Shown here: piece after piece, positions 7,044 through 13,840 of the stretch
Layout of the letters: every line of letters starts with the position of its first letter
Position numbering within the stretch: position 1 is the stretch's first letter
Source of the DNA: Candidatus Neomicrothrix sp. UBA2110
GTDB taxonomy: Bacteria > Actinomycetota > Acidimicrobiia > Acidimicrobiales > Poriferisodalaceae
DNA: 19,513 nt
Assembly: GCA_002331465.1 (NCBI GenBank)
Contig: DCYM01000185.1
Coordinates: forward strand, 2,200 to 21,712
Direction: 5' to 3'
The notes under the pieces: model-generated
What the model saw: only the letters and a program-made list of their open reading frames with translations
Told to the model about the DNA's origin: nothing
Database searches by the model: none
Position numbers and translations under genes: made by a program

Positions 7044-8132
7044 GTGAAAGCAGCAGTTCTTAATGAAATTCCAGGTGAACTTGAGATAACCGAAGTCGGG
7101 ATCGACAAACCCGGACCTCGTGAAGTTCTTATTCAAACCGCAGCGGCCGGCCTTTGTCACAGCGATCTACACTTCATGGAAGGTAAGTACCCGTATATGA
7201 CACCCGCGGTGCTCGGGCACGAGTCGGCGGGCGTGGTGGAGGCAGTCGGATCCGATGTCACCTATGTGCAGCCCGGGGATCATGTCATCACGTGCCTTTC
7301 CGTGTTTTGTGGTCACTGCTCGTACTGCATCGAGGGTCGCTTGTCTCTGTGCTCGAACAAAGATTTAGAGTGCAACCGGGGCCCTGATGAAACTCCTCGC
7401 CTAACGATCGATGGTGCTCCTGCTTGGCAATTTCTCCATCTCTCATCATTCGCGGAGCAGATGTTGGTGCATGAGCACGCAATAGTGAAGATCCGAGAAG
7501 ACATGCCTCTCGATCGCGCTTCGCTCATTGGCTGTGGAGTTATGACTGGTGTCGGGGCGGTGTTTCGAACCGCTCGGGTGGAGCCCGGAGAGACAGTTGC
7601 AGTGTTTGGTGCGGGCGGTATTGGTCTTGGCGCGATTCAGGGAGCACGAATTGCCGGTGCTGGCAGGATTATCGCCGTCGACATGCTTGACAACAAGCTT
7701 GAAGTCGCCCGGCAAATGGGTGCGACTGACACTGTGAATGCTGCCGACACTGACGCCGTTGCAGCGATTCATGAGATGACTAGCGGCGGTGTTCACAAAT
7801 CGTTTGAGGCGGTAGGTCTCAAACAAACTACGGAACAATCTTTCCAAAGCTTGCGCAACGGCGGCACTGCGACTGTGATCGGAATGATTCCTATTGGCAC
7901 CAATGTGGAACTTCATGGCGTCGACTTCTTGTTTGAGAAGAAAATTCAGGGGTCAAACATGGGGTCGAACCAGTTCCGCACCGACATGCCTCGTCTAGTC
8001 GACATGTATCTCGATGGAAGACTGATGCTCGACGAAATGGTGTCGGCTCGTATCAGCTTGGAGGAAATCAACCATGGTTTCGAGGCGATGAAAGCCGGAT
8101 CAGTTACTAGATCCGTGATCATGTTCGACTGA
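7044..8132 (+). CDS. Zinc-dependent alcohol dehydrogenase (MDR superfamily)
   Basis: Medium-chain, zinc-dependent, NAD(P)-dependent alcohol/aldehyde dehydrogenase of 362 residues, cytoplasmic. Catalytic zinc ligands are Cys38 (GLCHSD), His59 with Glu60 (LGHE) and Cys164 (IGCGVMTG). The structural zinc lobe is intact with Cys89, Cys92, Cys95 and Cys103 (CGHCSYC...C). The Rossmann fingerprint GAGGIG is at 189-194, followed by an Asp (AVD) at the end of the second strand, which favours NAD over NADP. The pattern is close to class III/AdhB-type enzymes of actinobacteria; the substrate is not determined. It starts at GTG 7044, 6 nt after GAGGGGG. It ends 22 nt before the stop of the convergent GH3 gene. 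Confidence 0.9.
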   Translation: MKAAVLNEIPGELEITEVGIDKPGPREVLIQTAAAGLCHSDLHFMEGKYPYMTPAVLGHESAGVVEAVGSDVTYVQPGDHVITCLSVFCGHCSYCIEGRLSLCSNKDLECNRGPDETPRLTIDGAPAWQFLHLSSFAEQMLVHEHAIVKIREDMPLDRASLIGCGVMTGVGAVFRTARVEPGETVAVFGAGGIGLGAIQGARIAGAGRIIAVDMLDNKLEVARQMGATDTVNAADTDAVAAIHEMTSGGVHKSFEAVGLKQTTEQSFQSLRNGGTATVIGMIPIGTNVELHGVDFLFEKKIQGSNMGSNQFRTDMPRLVDMYLDGRLMLDEMVSARISLEEINHGFEAMKAGSVTRSVIMFD

Positions 8133-8154
8133 GGTACACAGCAGGTCGTAATCA

Positions 8155-9654
8155 CTACCAGTCATAAACGGTGTTCAAGACACCGCGTACCCGCCCTACC
8201 AGGGTGCAAGCGTTAATGTTTTTTGCTCTAAGCACCCTGTTGGCTGCGTCGTCAACTCTATCGACTGGTATTAAGCCCTCGTGAACTGCACGGTCAATTG
8301 CGTCAAAGGTAGGACCGACATCTGCGAGGTTTCCTAAAACCAGTAAGTCGGCACCGGCTGCTAGCGACATGACAGCCGCTTCATCGACGGTCCAATGGTC
8401 AGATATGGAGCGCATGTTGAGTGAGTCGGTTACCACCAGCCCATCGAATTGTAAGTCGCTTCGTAAAAGACCATCAATGGCTGCCTTAGACATCGACGCG
8501 GGCAGGTCGTCCGTTAAGTCCGGCACCACAATATGCCCAACCATGATCGCAACTTTTTCAAAGGAAATGGCTTCGATAAAGGGAACAAGGTCGTTTTCGC
8601 GCAACTCCGCTAACGGTGGTCCGATAGAACGCCCTAAGTGTGAATCGGAATCTACTGATCCGTGACCGGGGAAGTGTTTGGCTACGGGCAACACCCCACC
8701 GTCGCTTAACCCTTCGATCGTCGCCATTCCGTAGTCGGCAACAAGCGATGGGTCGTTGGAAAATGATCGGTCGCCTATCCCCGGCCCTGATCCAACGTCG
8801 AGGACAGGAGCAAAGTTGACATCGAATCCCAGTTCAAGCATCTGGCCTGCGTGACGTTTCGCGCGTTGAGCAACTAATTCGAGTCGTTCATTTACTTGAC
8901 GCGCTGCACTTGGAAGGTTGGGCAAAACACCGCTGAGACGTTGTACCCGGCCGCCTTCTTCGTCAACTGCCATGAGTAGGGGGATTCGTCCTGCGAAATC
9001 CTGTAATTCGGTGATTCTGCGGCCGATCCAGGGGGTGGCGCCCCCTGAAAGCAGTATCCCTGCTATTTGGTGGTCACGTGATTCTTCGATTGCAGCTCCA
9101 AATTGGCTTTCTGTCATTGTCGGCAGGAGAAGTTGCCCGATTCGAACTGCCCTGGGGAGTTCCGTTACACAACCTCGATCAATTTCGTCGATCCACCTAC
9201 CCGCCATGAGTTGTTTAACTGCAAGGCCAGATAGCCATCCTGGGGGGCGGTCATGTCCCGTGAAAATCCTTGGCCCAGGATCACCGACGGCCAGCTTCGT
9301 CCCATCGGCGAGTTCGAGCCATATCCCTAAAGCTCCTGGGGCGCCGGCATATGCCCTTCGAACTCGGTCGGTGATTGGGTCCCGCTCACCGAGGGGCGGA
9401 ACGATGCGGGTACCTACCACTTCAACCGATCCGTCAGCTGCGACAACCCAATATCCGATGCCTCCTGGTCCAGTGACGACCGCTACGACCGTTGGATCAG
9501 GCGCTACGGTGTCCGAGGTTTCTTCGGCACTTGCCTTCGATAGTCCAAGGTTCGTCGCCGCAATCACCAATCCGACTGTTATGACGACAACAAACGAGAC
9601 ACGCCGCTCATTCGTTCGCTGCGTGGCGTGGCTAGCCACTGCCGCTCTCGACAC
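8155..9654 (-). CDS. GH3 beta-N-acetylhexosaminidase (NagZ-like), exported
   Basis: Glycoside hydrolase family 3 enzyme, expected to remove N-acetylglucosamine from muropeptides or cell-wall fragments outside the membrane. A helix at about 20-37 with an AxA-like site afterwards (ASAEE) is a signal peptide or anchor. Residues about 55-133 hold two degenerate copies of a GYWVVAADGSV-type repeat. The GH3 barrel then shows DEEGGRVQRL (231-240), NFAPVLDV (280-287), KHFPGHG (326-332), the NagZ-type acid/base dyad Asp337-His339 in DSH, and VVTDSLNM with nucleophile Asp410. All NagZ hallmarks are present. It begins at GTG 9654 and overlaps the upstream thioredoxin/NHL gene by 23 nt. The start is uncertain because no strong ribosome site is seen; a second GTG lies five codons on. 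A hairpin lies in its last codons. Confidence 0.9.
   Translation of the reverse strand: MSRAAVASHATQRTNERRVSFVVVITVGLVIAATNLGLSKASAEETSDTVAPDPTVVAVVTGPGGIGYWVVAADGSVEVVGTRIVPPLGERDPITDRVRRAYAGAPGALGIWLELADGTKLAVGDPGPRIFTGHDRPPGWLSGLAVKQLMAGRWIDEIDRGCVTELPRAVRIGQLLLPTMTESQFGAAIEESRDHQIAGILLSGGATPWIGRRITELQDFAGRIPLLMAVDEEGGRVQRLSGVLPNLPSAARQVNERLELVAQRAKRHAGQMLELGFDVNFAPVLDVGSGPGIGDRSFSNDPSLVADYGMATIEGLSDGGVLPVAKHFPGHGSVDSDSHLGRSIGPPLAELRENDLVPFIEAISFEKVAIMVGHIVVPDLTDDLPASMSKAAIDGLLRSDLQFDGLVVTDSLNMRSISDHWTVDEAAVMSLAAGADLLVLGNLADVGPTFDAIDRAVHEGLIPVDRVDDAANRVLRAKNINACTLVGRVRGVLNTVYDW
8169..8185 (-). terminator. Hairpin in the 3' end of the GH3 gene, weak terminator candidate
   Basis: On the minus strand CGGTGT-CTTGA-ACACCG forms a 6-bp stem (7 with a G-T pair) inside the last ten codons, followed only by TTTA. 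It lies in a tight convergent junction with a 22-nt gap. The T-run is too short for a confident intrinsic terminator. Confidence 0.25.
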
Positions 9655-11749
9655 TTCGATCGATTTCTTCTGCGGAAGGGAGCTGGTGTGTTAGCGAAAT
9701 TTTTGTGGTTCCTGCACTGTCGACTTTGATAGGGAGTTCTAGATCAAGGTGGCGGAGCAGGCAGAACGTCGCGTCCTTCGCTGGACAGTAGAAAACTGTG
9801 ACATCAGCATTAACTCTGAGATCCTCTTCGTCTCCTATCAACAAATCGAAGTCTTGAGGCATTCGAGGCCCCTGGGCTCGGTATGAGCTGTCGCCGACCA
9901 CACGAGATTTATCCGCGTTCTCAATGGTGATGTCGAGAGCAAACGTCCCCTCTTCGTTGAATTCATATCCCGTCGGGACCAACAACTCCAGCGACAACTT
10001 AACTGTTCCGGGCGCTACGAGTTTTTGAGCAAAGATGACAGTTTCATCTGCCGCTTCGCGCGTGATCAGTGGCGCTGCTTGCAAATTGGTCAATTTGAGG
10101 GTCGAGATTTTTCCGGTTCGAGTTTTCAAGGTACGGACACGGTGATTGTTTGTGTCGGCGATATACAGGACATCGTTGGCGAAACTAAGCCCACTGGGTT
10201 CAGCGAGTTGGACTGCTTGACCGTACCCGTCATTAAATCCAGGGAGCCCATTTCCCGCAACCAAAACGGAATTGCCTGTCTTAATATCGATTGCTTTGAT
10301 CCGATGGTTGTATGTGTCGGCTACGTAAAGTCTGTCATCCACAAGCTCAATGCCTATGGCATGTTGCAATTTGGTAGCTCCAACGACCCCAACCGCGTCG
10401 CCCCAGGAGAACAGCCCAGTACCCACCAGGGTTTTTAATTCACCACCATCGGTTAGTTCCACAGATCTAATAGCGCTTGCTTCGGGATCGGTGAACCACA
10501 AAGTGGAGCCATCGGTTGAAAGACCCGAAGGCTGTGAAAGCGTGGCTAACAAACGCGGTCCGTCCTCAATGCCTTCGGCGCCGGTGCCAGCGAAAATATC
10601 AATCCAATCCGCTCGTCGTCCTTGTTCTGATGTGTCGATGATCCAGAGTTGGTGGCGTCCAGCTCCAGCTACAAAAAGTTGGTTCCCGATTCGTTCTACA
10701 TCCCAAGGCGAGACAATTGGTGTTGAGAGGGGCGGTCCTGGCACAACCCTGTGAGTCGGCTCACCCGTTCCAGCGAATGTCTCAACAGTTCGCTGAGAGA
10801 GATCGATAACGCGTATCGCATGGTTTCCTCGATCTGCAACGTATAAGAACCTGCCATTCTCCGAAAGAGATAGGCCTTGGGGTTGATTGAAACGCGAGTC
10901 AAGCCACGTTCCGTTCACCAAGCCTGGTGATCCGCCGCCCACAACGTCCAAAATTCGTCCGTCGAGTCCAGTGATGACAACGCGATGATGGCCGGAGTCA
11001 GCGATAAACAGTCGACGGCTCTCAGGGTCGGCGAGTACTTTCCCCGGAAAGCTCAATACGGTCGGGACTGGGCCCGGGCTCTTTGCGATTAGATCCACTG
11101 GGCGTACATCAATGAGCCCCGCAGCGGTGTACTCCCGCGTCATTTGGTTGATAACCGGTTCGAAAAGCGGGTAGATGCCTTCCCCTGCGTGGACCCCCAC
11201 GACTCGACCAAGAGGATCAATTAGCACGAGAGTTGGCCACGCCTGCACCCGGTAAGACCTCCGCAGATATTCGTGTTCATCGTTGACCACTGGGTGCTTA
11301 ATACCCAGGCGTTGTACGGCCTTCCCGACGGCTTCACTTGTGCGTTCGTGATCGAATTTGGCCCAATGAACGCCGACTACGGCAAGCGAATTGGGAAACT
11401 CTCCTTCGAGTCGGTGCAGGTCAGGAATTACGTGTAAGCAATTGATGCATCCTTGAGTCCAGAAATCGAGAATAATGATTTTTCCGCGCAGATCGGCGGC
11501 TAGCGACAGCGGCCTCGCAACGTTGAACCAGTCGAGACCATTAGGCACATCAGGTGCAGCTACTTCTCCTTCATAGGTGAACTCAAAATCGCCAATCAGT
11601 TTTTGGTCAGCGGAGGTGACGGTAGACGACGTCGACTCAGCCACCGAGCTTTGGGCGCCATCACTACTAACTGCGGGGGGCGCCGAGCCGCAAGAAGCGA
11701 CTAATACACCCGCCGCTAAGACGGCAACGGCGACGATCCGGCGAGACAT
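9632..11749 (-). CDS. Thioredoxin-like/NHL-repeat lipoprotein (NHLRC2-like)
   Basis: Exported lipoprotein: a basic start, a hydrophobic helix and a good lipobox (LVASC) place the lipid-modified Cys near residue 20. A serine/threonine-rich linker follows. The thioredoxin-like domain (about 70-215) has the active-site motif CINC in TQGCINCLHVIPDL, as in the bacterial and human NHLRC2 family, and the WPTLVLIDP cis-proline loop. Six NHL blades follow (about 225-545), with signatures such as LFIADSGHHRV, YVADRGNHAIRV and YIADTNNHRV, each closed by a FAGTG/VAGNG turn. A C-terminal beta domain (about 560-700) carries a second cysteine pair (YCPAKDATFC). The role is probably thiol-disulfide exchange or protein interaction outside the membrane; the exact function is unknown. 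ATG 11749 is chosen; the preceding GTG (11752) is equally possible. The gene sits just after a terminator and overlaps the GH3 gene by 23 nt. Confidence 0.9.
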   Translation of the reverse strand: MSRRIVAVAVLAAGVLVASCGSAPPAVSSDGAQSSVAESTSSTVTSADQKLIGDFEFTYEGEVAAPDVPNGLDWFNVARPLSLAADLRGKIIILDFWTQGCINCLHVIPDLHRLEGEFPNSLAVVGVHWAKFDHERTSEAVGKAVQRLGIKHPVVNDEHEYLRRSYRVQAWPTLVLIDPLGRVVGVHAGEGIYPLFEPVINQMTREYTAAGLIDVRPVDLIAKSPGPVPTVLSFPGKVLADPESRRLFIADSGHHRVVITGLDGRILDVVGGGSPGLVNGTWLDSRFNQPQGLSLSENGRFLYVADRGNHAIRVIDLSQRTVETFAGTGEPTHRVVPGPPLSTPIVSPWDVERIGNQLFVAGAGRHQLWIIDTSEQGRRADWIDIFAGTGAEGIEDGPRLLATLSQPSGLSTDGSTLWFTDPEASAIRSVELTDGGELKTLVGTGLFSWGDAVGVVGATKLQHAIGIELVDDRLYVADTYNHRIKAIDIKTGNSVLVAGNGLPGFNDGYGQAVQLAEPSGLSFANDVLYIADTNNHRVRTLKTRTGKISTLKLTNLQAAPLITREAADETVIFAQKLVAPGTVKLSLELLVPTGYEFNEEGTFALDITIENADKSRVVGDSSYRAQGPRMPQDFDLLIGDEEDLRVNADVTVFYCPAKDATFCLLRHLDLELPIKVDSAGTTKISLTHQLPSAEEIDRSVESGSG

Positions 11750-11778
11750 CACCTATCTAGTGTGCACGTCAACTCGTT

Positions 11779-11803
11779 AAAAACCTGACCTTAACCAGTC
11801 AGG
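11779..11803 (-). terminator. Intrinsic terminator at the end of the seven-gene operon
   Basis: On the minus strand CCTGAC (11803-11798) and GTCAGG (11789-11784) form a 6-bp stem around an 8-nt loop, followed at once by TTTTT (11783-11779). The left arm is in the last codons of the CoA-binding gene, and its TAA stop lies in the loop. This separates the operon from the thioredoxin/NHL gene downstream. The stem is short, so read-through is possible. Confidence 0.6.
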
Positions 11804-12291
11804 CGAGAATCAATTACACCGGTGTCGAATCCCGCGAGATGAAGGCCACCATGAAATCGGGCGTGCTCAATTTTGAGGCAACGGTCCATGACGACGTCAA
11901 GTTCATTCTCGATTGCTATATTCGCGGCTTCAACACTCCACAGTCCTAGTTGAGCCCAGAACGAGGCAGCGCCGACGGCAACGGCTTCCTCTGCTACTCC
12001 GGGTAAGTCACCAGATCGCCGAAAGACATCGACCATATCGGGCGCTATCGGCAGGTCCTCAAGCGTTGGGTAGCAAGGCTGGCCCAAGATTTCGTCCGCC
12101 ATTGGGTTCACAAAATAGATGTCGAAGTCAGTGCTGGAGCTCAAAAGATAGGTTGCAACGAAGTTGCTTGGTCGCGCTGGATTAGCTGATACCCCAACCA
12201 TGGCGATGCTGTGGGTTCGTTTCAGTAAATCAAGTCGCCTGGTAGCAGTTGGTTCGGTCCAACCGGGGATCGGTTCATGGGTCACAGTCAT
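11791..12291 (-). CDS. CoA-binding Rossmann-fold protein (YccU/CoA_binding_2 type)
   Basis: A 166-residue cytoplasmic protein formed by one CoA-binding domain like the N-terminal part of succinyl-CoA synthetase alpha. The nucleotide-binding loop is in SIAMVGVSANPARPSNFVATYLL (about 28-50). Later hallmarks are FVNPMADEILGQPCYPTLEDLP, DMVDVFRRS, FWAQLGLWS and VVMDRCLKIEHAR, the usual order in this family. The family binds CoA in crystal structures, but its cellular job is unsettled. The ATG overlaps the stop of the MetY gene by 4 nt (ATGA), so the two are translationally coupled. That suggests a role tied to MetY, perhaps sensing or protecting an acyl-CoA or CoA-thiol state. The final codons form part of the terminator. 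Confidence 0.9.
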   Translation of the reverse strand: MTVTHEPIPGWTEPTATRRLDLLKRTHSIAMVGVSANPARPSNFVATYLLSSSTDFDIYFVNPMADEILGQPCYPTLEDLPIAPDMVDVFRRSGDLPGVAEEAVAVGAASFWAQLGLWSVEAANIAIENELDVVMDRCLKIEHARFHGGLHLAGFDTGVIDSRLTG

Positions 12292-13577
12292 GATTCACTC
12301 GCTTTCGATAAAGCTTGTTCAAGATCCCAGAGGATGTCCTCTAAATCTTCTAGTCCTACCGATAGTCGAACCATGTCGTCCGTAACTCCACTTACACGCA
12401 ACGCCTCGTCCGAGAGTTGCTGGTGCGTGGTGGAAGCCGGATGAATCACAAGTGTGCGGGCATCTCCCACATTCGCTAGGTGACTGATGACCTGCAGAGA
12501 CTCAATAAATTTGGCACCAGCAGCTCTTCCGCCCTTGACTCCAAAAGTAAAGATCGCGCCGGGACCTTTAGGTAGGTAAGCCTTTGCCAGATCGTTGTAA
12601 GGAGACGCCGCTAGACCTGCATAGTTCACCCAGTTGACCGCATCGTGCTGGTCAAGATGTTCGGCAACAGCCTGTGCATTTGCTACATGTGCGTCCATTC
12701 TGAAAGGAAGGGTCTCTATGCCCTGAAGAAGCAGAAAGGCATTCATTGGAGACATAGATGCACCGACATCGCGTAACTGCTCAGCGCGCAACTTGGTACA
12801 AAACGCGTACTCACCGAAGTTTTCCCAAAACTTCAGTCCGTTGTAACTTTCGACGGGTTCCGTCATTTGGGGGAACCGCCCACTCCCCCAGTCGAATCGG
12901 CCAGATTCGGTGACGACTCCTCCTATCGAGTTTCCATGACCCCCAATGAATTTTGTAGCCGAGTGCAAAACAATGTCGGCACCATGGTTGAGTGGCTGAC
13001 ATAGGTACGGGGTTGCGAATGTTCCATCTACAACAAGTGGAATATCGCTGGAATGCGCAACTCCGGCAATGGCGGAAACGTCCGGAATCGAACCCAAGGG
13101 ATTGCCAACGATTTCCGTATACAAAAACTTCGTGTTTTCGTCTATGGCTGCGGCGTAGGCGTCAGGGTTATCCCCATCAACAAACCGGGCTTCCACGCCA
13201 AAACGTCGGAGCGTCACATCAAAAAGCGTGTGCGTGCCCCCGTAAAGTGCCGAAGAAGTCACGAAATTATCGCCACTCCCAGCCAGAGCTGCAGCAGTCA
13301 AGAACTCCGCCGCCATACCAGACGCTGTGGCCACGGAACCGATTCCACATTCAAGACTGGCCATTCGTTCTTCAAACGCATTAATAGTGGGGTTGGAAAT
13401 ACGCGTGTAAATCGTGCCGTACTTCTGAAGAGCAAACTTGTCTGCTGCGTCTGCTGTGTCTTCGAAAACGAAACTTGTGGACTGGTAGATCGGCACAGCA
13501 CGAGATCCCGTTGATGCGTCGGGTCTGCCTCCAGCGTGCAATGCCCGTGTCCTAAATCCCCAGTTGCGATCGTTCAC
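12288..13577 (-). CDS. metY: O-acetylhomoserine sulfhydrylase (O-acetylhomoserine aminocarboxypropyltransferase)
   Basis: PLP enzyme that joins O-acetylhomoserine with sulfide to give homocysteine; family members can also take methanethiol and give methionine directly. The N-terminal FRTRALHAGGRPDASTGSRAVPIYQSTSFVF is typical. Further motifs are YTRISNPT (57-64), the SGMAAE PLP loop (86-91), LVVDGTFATPYL with Asp184, and the PLP lysine Lys209 in HSATKFIGGHG. At 429 residues it has MetY length, longer than most MetB/MetZ proteins. One small oddity is Gly after Asp184, where Asn is usual. Other Cys/Met-family transulfurases are less likely on length. The start is GTG 13577, with no clear ribosome site. 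It lies 23 nt after the DUF6457-type gene and overlaps the CoA-binding gene. Confidence 0.9.
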   Translation of the reverse strand: MNDRNWGFRTRALHAGGRPDASTGSRAVPIYQSTSFVFEDTADAADKFALQKYGTIYTRISNPTINAFEERMASLECGIGSVATASGMAAEFLTAAALAGSGDNFVTSSALYGGTHTLFDVTLRRFGVEARFVDGDNPDAYAAAIDENTKFLYTEIVGNPLGSIPDVSAIAGVAHSSDIPLVVDGTFATPYLCQPLNHGADIVLHSATKFIGGHGNSIGGVVTESGRFDWGSGRFPQMTEPVESYNGLKFWENFGEYAFCTKLRAEQLRDVGASMSPMNAFLLLQGIETLPFRMDAHVANAQAVAEHLDQHDAVNWVNYAGLAASPYNDLAKAYLPKGPGAIFTFGVKGGRAAGAKFIESLQVISHLANVGDARTLVIHPASTTHQQLSDEALRVSGVTDDMVRLSVGLEDLEDILWDLEQALSKASES

Positions 13578-13600
13578 AACAAATGAGTGTAGATAAAGCG

Positions 13601-13840
13601 CTAGGTGGCGCGTTCGCTTACGTACTTTTCGGCGAGAGCAAGCGCCTCGATCGGGTCGATTCCTGCTACCCCGATCATCCAGCAGGCAATCGGAGCGGCG
13701 ATTCGCTCGGAGTCGTGAGCTGCGGCGCCAGCAAGGTCCAGAAGTTTGTCGATGGTGTCCTCGTCTGGGGCATCAAGACCGAGTTCACGGGCGAAACCGT
13801 CGAGCCAATCTCGGGCGGAAGAATTTGTCTCAGACATCAT
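13601..13840 (-). CDS. DUF6457-type small helical protein
   Basis: A 79-residue, acidic, probably all-helical protein. Its pattern is WLDGFARELGLDAPDEDTIDKLL, LAGAAAHDSERIAAPIACWMIG and GIDPIEALALAEKYV. I recognise this as the actinobacterial DUF6457 type, a domain which, from memory, also occurs next to or fused with MobA-like molybdenum-cofactor nucleotidyltransferases. Here it starts inside the 3' end of the molybdoenzyme gene (overlap 11 nt from the first ATG, 8 nt from the second), which fits a maturation or cofactor-insertion role. No function has been shown to my knowledge. It has no signal peptide and a single Cys. Start choice between ATG 13840 and ATG 13837 is open. Confidence 0.8.
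   Translation of the reverse strand: MMSETNSSARDWLDGFARELGLDAPDEDTIDKLLDLAGAAAHDSERIAAPIACWMIGVAGIDPIEALALAEKYVSERAT

Noticed and set aside
7446..7916. Minus-strand open frame of 156 codons
   Set aside because: Antisense to the alcohol dehydrogenase, His/Arg/Ser-rich composition, no motif.
8918..9694. Plus-strand open frame of 258 codons
   Set aside because: Antisense to the GH3 gene, rich in Ser/Pro/Arg with no domain. It is a shadow of a well-supported gene.
11753..11778. Promoter with TTGACG and TAGATA before the thioredoxin/NHL gene
   Set aside because: The two boxes are only 7 nt apart, so they cannot form one promoter. A leaderless start from TAGATA alone is possible but too weak to call.
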